Shown one piece after another: positions 59,852 through 64,000 of a stretch of 64,000 nt of DNA. Each line of letters opens with the position of its first letter. The first letter of the stretch is position 1. Source of the stretch: CAZRXG01 sp964603985. Lineage in GTDB: Bacteria > Chloroflexota > Anaerolineae > Aggregatilineales > UBA3940. The notes under the pieces are model-generated. The model was not told the origin of the DNA. It saw only the letters and a list, made by a program, of their open reading frames with translations, and ran no database searches. The stretch is from the NCBI GenBank assembly GCA_964603985.1, contig CAZRXG010000001.1, positions 62,001 to 126,000 of the forward strand, in the 5' to 3' direction. The position numbers and the translations under genes were made by a program.

Positions 59852-60355
59852 TCAGATCCGGGCCTGGCGCGGGTGCAGCCGGTCGTACCAGTGGCCCAGC
59901 AGACGCAGGGCCGGGACGATCAAGATCACGTCAAAGGCCACCGAAGGCAGTGTAACATACCCGAAAGCCTCCGACCATGCCAGCCGCGACCCGACGAGGA
60001 AACGCAGCAAGATAAGGTAGAGCACGTGGTACGCAAATGCGCCAGCCGCCGTCAGCAGCAAGGGCAGGATCACGTTGGCGCGGTAGATCTGCGCCTCGGT
60101 CAGGCTGGCGACGTAGGAGATGGGGAGCATTGCCAGCGAGGAAGTGCCGAGCGGAGCGCCGGAGAGCAGGTCGAGAAAGAATCCCCCCACAAAAGCCCAG
60201 ACGATGCCTTCCTGGCCGCGGTCAAGAATGGCCCACGCCAGCACGGCCACGACGATCAGGTCGGGCTGGCCGCCGAAGATACGCAGGCGGGGCAGGATCG
60301 TGGCCTGTAGCAGAGCGCTGACCAGGAAGATGGGAATGCCGACGTGCAGACTCAT
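59852..60355 (-). CDS. mreD: Rod shape-determining protein MreD
   Basis: 167 residues with five predicted spans (IPIFLVSALLQATILPRLRI at the start, GTSSLAMLPISYVASLTEAQ in the middle). The pattern LVVVAVLAWAILDRGQEGIV-like (here LIVVAVLAWAILDRGQEGIV) followed by WAFVGGFFLDLLSGAPLGTS matches the MreD signature. The gene overlaps mreC by ATGA, and together with mreC, mreB and pbp2 forms the elongasome cluster. Confidence 0.92.
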   Translation of the reverse strand: MSLHVGIPIFLVSALLQATILPRLRIFGGQPDLIVVAVLAWAILDRGQEGIVWAFVGGFFLDLLSGAPLGTSSLAMLPISYVASLTEAQIYRANVILPLLLTAAGAFAYHVLYLILLRFLVGSRLAWSEAFGYVTLPSVAFDVILIVPALRLLGHWYDRLHPRQARI

Positions 60356-61218
60356 GGCTCCTCCGAACTGCGCTCCTCGATCACTTCGTCGAAGATGGAC
60401 GGGTCGACGGGCTCAAAGCTCGTGATCACGGACACGAGCTCCAGGTGCTCGAAGTCGACGGTTGGGCGAACCTCGGCTTCCTGGAAGAGCGCGGCCTGCT
60501 GGCTTCGGACACTTGACACCTGACCGATCACAATGTTCGCCGGGAACCTGCCGCCCAGCCCGGAGGTCAGAACCAAGTCACCCATTTCCAGGAGGGTTTC
60601 CTGGGGGATGAGTTCCATGCGCAGTCCGCCCTGCAACTGCCCGGTGACCGTCCCCTCGGCTCGCGCATTCTGGAGCCGCGCGTTGACGGCGCTGGTCGGG
60701 TCAATAATCAGGAGCACCCAGGCAGCGTTCGCCGCCACGTCTTCGACACGTCCTACCAGGCCGCGCTCGTTGATGACCGGTGCACCGACCCGGATGCCGT
60801 CGCGCGCGCCGCGGTTGATGATGACCCAGCGCAGGTAGCTGCTGGTGTCGCGGGCGATGACGTCGGCCGTCACCAGGTTCTGGTCGGGATTATCGACGGC
60901 GTAGTCGAGCAGCTCGCTGAGGCGGAAGTAGTCCTGCTCGATCTCACGCTGGCGCACGATCTCAACCTGGAGCTCGGCGACGGTACGCTCCAGTTCGCGC
61001 ACACGCTCTTGCAGAGCGTCAACGTCCTCCGGTTCCTCACCCAGGGCAGCCGTGGTTTCTGCGCCGCCCGTCATCAGCCGGGCGAGTGGCCCAAGTGGGA
61101 CCATGACGGCGCTGGTCAGCGGGCGCAGAACGCCCGACCGGTTCCCGATGCCGATCAGGACCAGCGTGATGATAATCAACAGGCCGACCGTTAGTAACCG
61201 GTTTCTTTCTTGCCTCAT
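60352..61218 (-). CDS. mreC: Rod shape-determining protein MreC
   Basis: 288 residues. An N-terminal span (LTVGLLIIITLVLIGIG) is followed by a coiled-coil (DALQERVRELERTVAELQVE) and the double beta-barrel core: VTADVIARDTSSYLRWVIIN, GVRVGAPVINERGLVGRVE-like (here GIRVGAPVINERGLVGRVED) and LVLTSGLGGRFPANIVIGQV. It connects MreB filaments to PBP2. The ATG at 61218 gives the standard length; the longer reading from 61338 reads back into mreB. Confidence 0.94.
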   Translation of the reverse strand: MRQERNRLLTVGLLIIITLVLIGIGNRSGVLRPLTSAVMVPLGPLARLMTGGAETTAALGEEPEDVDALQERVRELERTVAELQVEIVRQREIEQDYFRLSELLDYAVDNPDQNLVTADVIARDTSSYLRWVIINRGARDGIRVGAPVINERGLVGRVEDVAANAAWVLLIIDPTSAVNARLQNARAEGTVTGQLQGGLRMELIPQETLLEMGDLVLTSGLGGRFPANIVIGQVSSVRSQQAALFQEAEVRPTVDFEHLELVSVITSFEPVDPSIFDEVIEERSSEEP

Positions 61219-61306
61219 ACACGTTGCAACCTGAAAACAAAAGGGTCTGGCCTCTTCTGATCGTACATGAGACCATCCCCGGCCCGCAACTTTGAATCGA
61301 AGGAGG

Positions 61307-62368
61307 CTAGTGCTGGGTGCTGCCGCGCTCCAGGCCAACGAGCAACCGGCGCAGGTTGTCGTAGTCTTCCAGGACGCGGCCTGCGCCGCGCGCCACGCAG
61401 CTCATCGGATCCTCGGCCAGCCAGACGCGCATGTTGAGTTCGTCGGACAGGCGCTCGATCAGCCCGGCCAGTTGTGAGGAACCACCCGCCATGCAAATGC
61501 CGGTCTCCATCAGGTCGGCGATTAATTCGGGCGGCGTTTCGTCAAGCGCATCCTTGAGGGTGTCAATGATGATCTGCACAGAGGTAGATAGCGCCTCACG
61601 CATCTCGATGGACGACACTTCGACGGCCTCCGGTAGGCCGGTGATCAGGTTGCGCCCCCGTATTGTGATGGTGCGCTCCTCCGGTAGCGGGTAGGCCGAT
61701 CCCGCCTCGATCTTGGCCCGCTCGGCCATGCGCTCGCCGATGAGCAGGTTGTACTTGGTGCGCATGTACTGGATGATGTCCTCGTCCATCTCGTCCCCGG
61801 CGACACGAATCGAGCGGCTGATGATGATACCTCCCATCGAGAAGATGGCGACCTCGGTGGTACCGCCCCCGATGTCGGCGATCATGCTGCCGCGCGTCTC
61901 GGTGATGGGCAACCCCGCGCCGATGGCAGCCGCCATTGGCTCCTCGACGAGCAGTGCCTCGCGCGCACCGGCTGACATGGTGGCGTCGTAGACGGCCCGC
62001 TTTTCCACCTCCGTGACGCCGCTTGGGATGCCGACAATCACGCGCGGACGGGGCACCGGAACGAGCGATTGCTCGTGGGCCTTGCCGATAAAGTATTCCA
62101 GCATGGCCTGCGTGATCTCAAACTCGGAGATGACACCGTCGCGCAGGGGGCGGATGGCGATGATGTTGGACGGCGTGCGTCCCACCATCTGGCGCGCCTC
62201 CGCGCCGATGGCTAGCGACCGGCGGCTTTTCTTCTCGATGGCCACCCAGGATGGCTCATTGATGACAATGCCCCGCCCGCGCACAAAGACCATGGTGTTA
62301 GCTGTGCCGAGGTCGATGGCAATGTCCAGAGAGAACAGACTGAGCAGCCAGTTCAGTGGGGCGAACAC
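61307..62368 (-). CDS. mreB: Rod shape-determining protein MreB
   Basis: 353 residues, normal length. The actin-like fold is obvious: DIAIDLGTANTMVFVRGRGI (phosphate 1), VGIPSGVTEVEKRAVYDATM, MIADIGGGTTEVAIFSMGGI (phosphate 2) and ICMAGGSSQLAGLIERLSDE. It is the filament that positions wall synthesis in rods. It is the first gene of the mreBCD-pbp2 operon, with its own promoter at 62482-62510 and a hairpin plus T-run in the leader. Confidence 0.97.
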   Translation of the reverse strand: MFAPLNWLLSLFSLDIAIDLGTANTMVFVRGRGIVINEPSWVAIEKKSRRSLAIGAEARQMVGRTPSNIIAIRPLRDGVISEFEITQAMLEYFIGKAHEQSLVPVPRPRVIVGIPSGVTEVEKRAVYDATMSAGAREALLVEEPMAAAIGAGLPITETRGSMIADIGGGTTEVAIFSMGGIIISRSIRVAGDEMDEDIIQYMRTKYNLLIGERMAERAKIEAGSAYPLPEERTITIRGRNLITGLPEAVEVSSIEMREALSTSVQIIIDTLKDALDETPPELIADLMETGICMAGGSSQLAGLIERLSDELNMRVWLAEDPMSCVARGAGRVLEDYDNLRRLLVGLERGSTQH

Positions 62369-62404
62369 TAAGGGTGGCTCCTAAACAGGACACAGAGGCT
62401 CGTT

Positions 62405-62434
62405 AAAAAAGTGCGGGTGCTTTCCTCTACCCGC
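62405..62434 (-). terminator. Attenuator-like hairpin in the mreB leader
   Basis: On the minus strand GCGGGT and ACCCGC (62413-62434) enclose a 10-nt loop and are followed by ACTTTTTT. It lies between the mreB promoter and the start codon, 37 nt before the latter, and could act as a leader terminator. Confidence 0.5.
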
Positions 62435-62481
62435 GAGAACCGTACCTGGATCCTTTGTTGTCGTAATAATACCAGGGGCGG

Positions 62482-62510
62482 ATTATACCATTCGGGTAGG
62501 GCACCCGCAA
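62482..62510 (-). promoter_or_regulatory. Sigma70-like promoter of mreB
   Basis: On the minus strand TTGCGG (62505-62510) and a perfect TATAAT (62482-62487) are 17 bp apart. Transcription would begin near 62475, leaving about 105 nt of leader. Confidence 0.7.
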
Positions 62511-62602
62511 CGCGCGCTGCCCACCCGCAACCGCGCAGTCTGGACGGAAAAACCCCGCGACAGAAGAGGCAGGCGTACAGTTGCCAGCGTTGTGGGAGAG
62601 AT

Positions 62603-63094
62603 TCAAGAGGATTGCTCCACCAGTTCCTTGTAAAGGGGGATCTGTTCGATGAAGGCCAGCGCTCGTTGAAACAGTACGCGGTCGCCGTCGTAGGTCAGCC
62701 GTCGGTAGGCTTCCTCAACCGGAACCCAGCCGACTCCCGCCCGCTCGCCGTCTTGCTCGGATAGATCCCCACCGGTGGGGCGCGCCAGATAATAGCGGAC
62801 GGTCTTGCTGTGCAGATGCCCCTCGTGGGTGGTGAAGGTGTACTCGCTGATCCCGGCCAGCGCCAGCAGATCGGCCTGGATGCCGGTCTCTTCCCGAATC
62901 TCTCGCAAAGCGGTCACCTCAATCGATTCGCCGGGTTCCTGCTTCCCTTTTGGGAATCCCTGGTAGTCCGGATCGGTTTTTGACCCGCCGACCAGCAACA
63001 CCTCGATTTGCGTCTCAGAAGCAGCGCGGCAGACAATGCCACCCGCCGCCCGGATGACCAGACCGGACGTCTTCTTATTCGTCGTCGAAGTCAT
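62603..63094 (-). CDS. NUDIX hydrolase
   Basis: 163 residues. The NUDIX box is complete: GKQEPGESIEVTALREIREE followed by TGI. The N-terminal part (VIRAAGGIVCRAASETQIEV) and LARPTGGDLSEQDGERAGVG resemble bis(5'-nucleosyl)-tetraphosphatase (MutT/Ap4A-type) members. The substrate is unproven. The start (63094) lies inside the end of the LysW-like gene, a 20-bp overlap, and no Shine-Dalgarno site precedes it; coupled translation is likely. Confidence 0.88.
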   Translation of the reverse strand: MTSTTNKKTSGLVIRAAGGIVCRAASETQIEVLLVGGSKTDPDYQGFPKGKQEPGESIEVTALREIREETGIQADLLALAGISEYTFTTHEGHLHSKTVRYYLARPTGGDLSEQDGERAGVGWVPVEEAYRRLTYDGDRVLFQRALAFIEQIPLYKELVEQSS

Positions 63095-63284
63095 CGTCGT
63101 CGAAATCGCCGTCCCAGCCTGTCATGTAGTCCAGCGTCAGCGGGTGTAGCCGGACGACCTCAAGTGCTGTGTGACACTCCGGGCAGGTGACCGGTTCCCA
63201 CAGCTCGACGTTGTCTTTGAGCCACACCGGGGCCATGCATTCTGGACATCTGGCCTTCAGCCGACGCGTCTGCCTGCGTTCCAC
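63075..63284 (-). CDS. LysW-like small zinc-ribbon protein
   Basis: 69 residues from the GTG at 63284. Two Cys pairs (CPEC near 13 and CPEC near 34) and the core CPECHTALEVVRLHPLTLDY match the LysW/amino-group-carrier family, in which the C-terminal Glu carries the lysine or arginine precursor. The family's typical EDWGE terminus is missing; instead the chain ends in a run of Asp and a final Glu (DDDFDDE). It may be a LysW paralogue or just a small zinc ribbon; no lysine-pathway gene is nearby. GGAG lies 8 nt before the GTG and a strong promoter precedes it. Confidence 0.75.
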   Translation of the reverse strand: MERRQTRRLKARCPECMAPVWLKDNVELWEPVTCPECHTALEVVRLHPLTLDYMTGWDGDFDDDDFDDE

Positions 63285-63333
63285 GGGGCCTTCTCCATTG
63301 AATGTGGTGCATCACGCCGATAGTTCACGCATA

Positions 63334-63362
63334 TATATATTGCACAACCGGGTGGGTGTCAA
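63334..63362 (-). promoter_or_regulatory. Sigma70-like promoter of the LysW-like/NUDIX pair
   Basis: On the minus strand a perfect TTGACA (63357-63362) and TATATA (63334-63339) are separated by 17 bp. The start of transcription near 63327 leaves about 43 nt before the GTG. Confidence 0.75.
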
Positions 63363-63408
63363 CACCCGCATTGGTGGTCGTTGACGGTTTTTTCCGCACT
63401 GAACCGGG

Positions 63409-63900
63409 TCACTTTTGCGCCAGCCACCCCGCCAGCAGCAGGCGTGTGCTCTCGAAGGCAATCTCGTCCATCGGGACCTCATCCGGCGCGAAAAAGGCAA
63501 CCTCCTCCACATCATCCTGCGCGGCGAGCGTTCCGCCTGTCACCTCGGCCTCGAAGAGGATAACGATGGCCGACGTGCCCCCTGGAGCGTCTGGCCCCAG
63601 CACGTCAATCAGGCGGGTGATGCGCACCGTCATCCCGGTTTCCTCGCACACCTCGCGAACGGCAGCCTCGCGCGGGGCCTCGCCGTAGTCGACGTACCCG
63701 GCAGGCAGCGCCCATCTGCCACTCTGTGGGTCAACCCCTCGCCTGACAAGCAGCACACGCCCATCCTGCACGGCGAAAACCACCGCCGCTACCTTGGGGT
63801 CGCGGAAATAGATAAAACCACACGCTTCGCACACGCGGCGCATTTTGCCCTGCCTCAGGGCGTCGGTCAGGGGGTGCCCACAGCGAGGGCAGAAGTTCAT
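63409..63900 (-). CDS. NUDIX hydrolase with N-terminal zinc ribbon
   Basis: 163 residues from the ATG at 63900. An N-terminal zinc ribbon (FCPRCGHPL ... RVCEACGFIYF) is followed by a NUDIX domain with a complete box GYVDYGEAPREAAVREVCEE. The arrangement is that of small NudC/NADH-pyrophosphatase-like or ADP-ribose pyrophosphatase proteins. The GTG at 63918 is a possible earlier start, giving 169 residues; neither start has a clear Shine-Dalgarno site. It is 22 bp after the stop of the gene at the window edge. Confidence 0.87.
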   Translation of the reverse strand: MNFCPRCGHPLTDALRQGKMRRVCEACGFIYFRDPKVAAVVFAVQDGRVLLVRRGVDPQSGRWALPAGYVDYGEAPREAAVREVCEETGMTVRITRLIDVLGPDAPGGTSAIVILFEAEVTGGTLAAQDDVEEVAFFAPDEVPMDEIAFESTRLLLAGWLAQK

Positions 63901-63922
63901 CTCGGGGGGAGCGGCCACGATA

Positions 63923-64000
63923 CTAACGTCGGCGGCGTAGCAGGATCACCAGCCCCACCGTGACCAGCAAGGCCCCCAGCACACCGGCCCCGGCGATCAG
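63923..64000 (-). CDS. C-terminal end of a membrane-anchored protein (partial)
   Basis: Twenty-five codons and a stop are visible at the window edge; the rest of the gene lies outside. They encode a hydrophobic span (LIAGAGVLGALLVTVGLVIL) followed by RRRR and the stop, the pattern of a C-terminal anchor on a secreted protein. Nothing more can be said of its function. Confidence 0.6.
   Translation of the reverse strand: MIAGAGVLGALLVTVGLVILLRRRR

Noticed and set aside
1..64000. CRISPR arrays, insertion sequences, integrases, tRNA or rRNA genes
   Set aside because: No regularly spaced direct repeats, transposase or recombinase motifs, tRNA T-loop with acceptor pairing, or rRNA-like segments were seen by eye.

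Overview
The window is a 64 kb chromosomal segment of a GC-rich bacterium. It is densely coding, with about 50 genes, most on the minus strand from 19 kb onward. The gene content suggests an Anaerolineae-like member of the Chloroflexota. The supporting features are secreted lipoproteins with long Thr/Glu/Pro linkers plus CARDB and NBR1-type Ig domains, DUF2723-type membrane proteins, a HerA-like ATPase, a bifunctional PGI/PMI, a T-box leader before pheS, and an mreBCD-pbp2 cluster. The taxonomic call is inference from gene content; no rRNA, tRNA, insertion sequence, prophage or CRISPR array was seen.

Layout. 1-2.1 kb: the 3' part of a citramalate/isopropylmalate synthase family gene and leuB, closed by a clear terminator. 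2.1-6.0 kb (minus): a FecCD-type metal or metallophore importer whose ATPase is fused to a THEP1-like NTPase and whose binding lipoprotein has an unusual N-terminal extension. 6.3-11.7 kb (plus): a Yip1 protein, a MacB/LolD-type ATPase, a CARDB surface protein, a MacB/FtsX permease and a lipoprotein. They are followed at 12.0-14.2 kb by an OmpR-type two-component system. One sequence box (TCTGAAC followed at a fixed 10 bp by a -10-like hexamer) stands before the transporter operon, before a short terminator-ended transcript at 11.8 kb, and before the response regulator. This suggests one autoregulated regulon. A large FtsX permease follows convergently.

16.9-32.4 kb holds the most unusual content: a RiPP-type peptide modification and export locus. 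A minus-strand operon appears to start at a strong promoter (32263-32291) after a leader of about 385 nt. It encodes a cyclic-nucleotide-binding-domain protein, an HlyD-like adaptor, a C39-peptidase ABC exporter, a second NHLM-type ABC exporter, a two-part GNAT protein, a methyltransferase-YcaO fusion, a second YcaO protein, and a TfuA protein with a long extra C-terminal domain. The last two genes overlap by ATGA. A PEP-utilising (rifampicin-phosphotransferase-like) enzyme lies convergently next to it. No obvious precursor peptide gene was recognised. The set predicts backbone thioamidation or azoline formation on an exported peptide, with two paralogous YcaO enzymes and no E1-like partner or azoline dehydrogenase in view.

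32.4-64 kb (almost all minus): a small membrane protein, a secreted thermonuclease-like protein, a T-box-controlled pheS-lipoprotein-pheT operon, a HerA-like ATPase, a PAS histidine kinase, a PLD-family protein, an inositol monophosphatase family protein, a methyltransferase, PGI/PMI, rimI and tsaB, two large polytopic glycosyltransferase-like membrane proteins, a glycine-zipper protein, plus-strand pyk, pbp2-mreD-mreC-mreB, two NUDIX hydrolases, a LysW-like zinc-ribbon protein, and the 3' end of a membrane-anchored protein.
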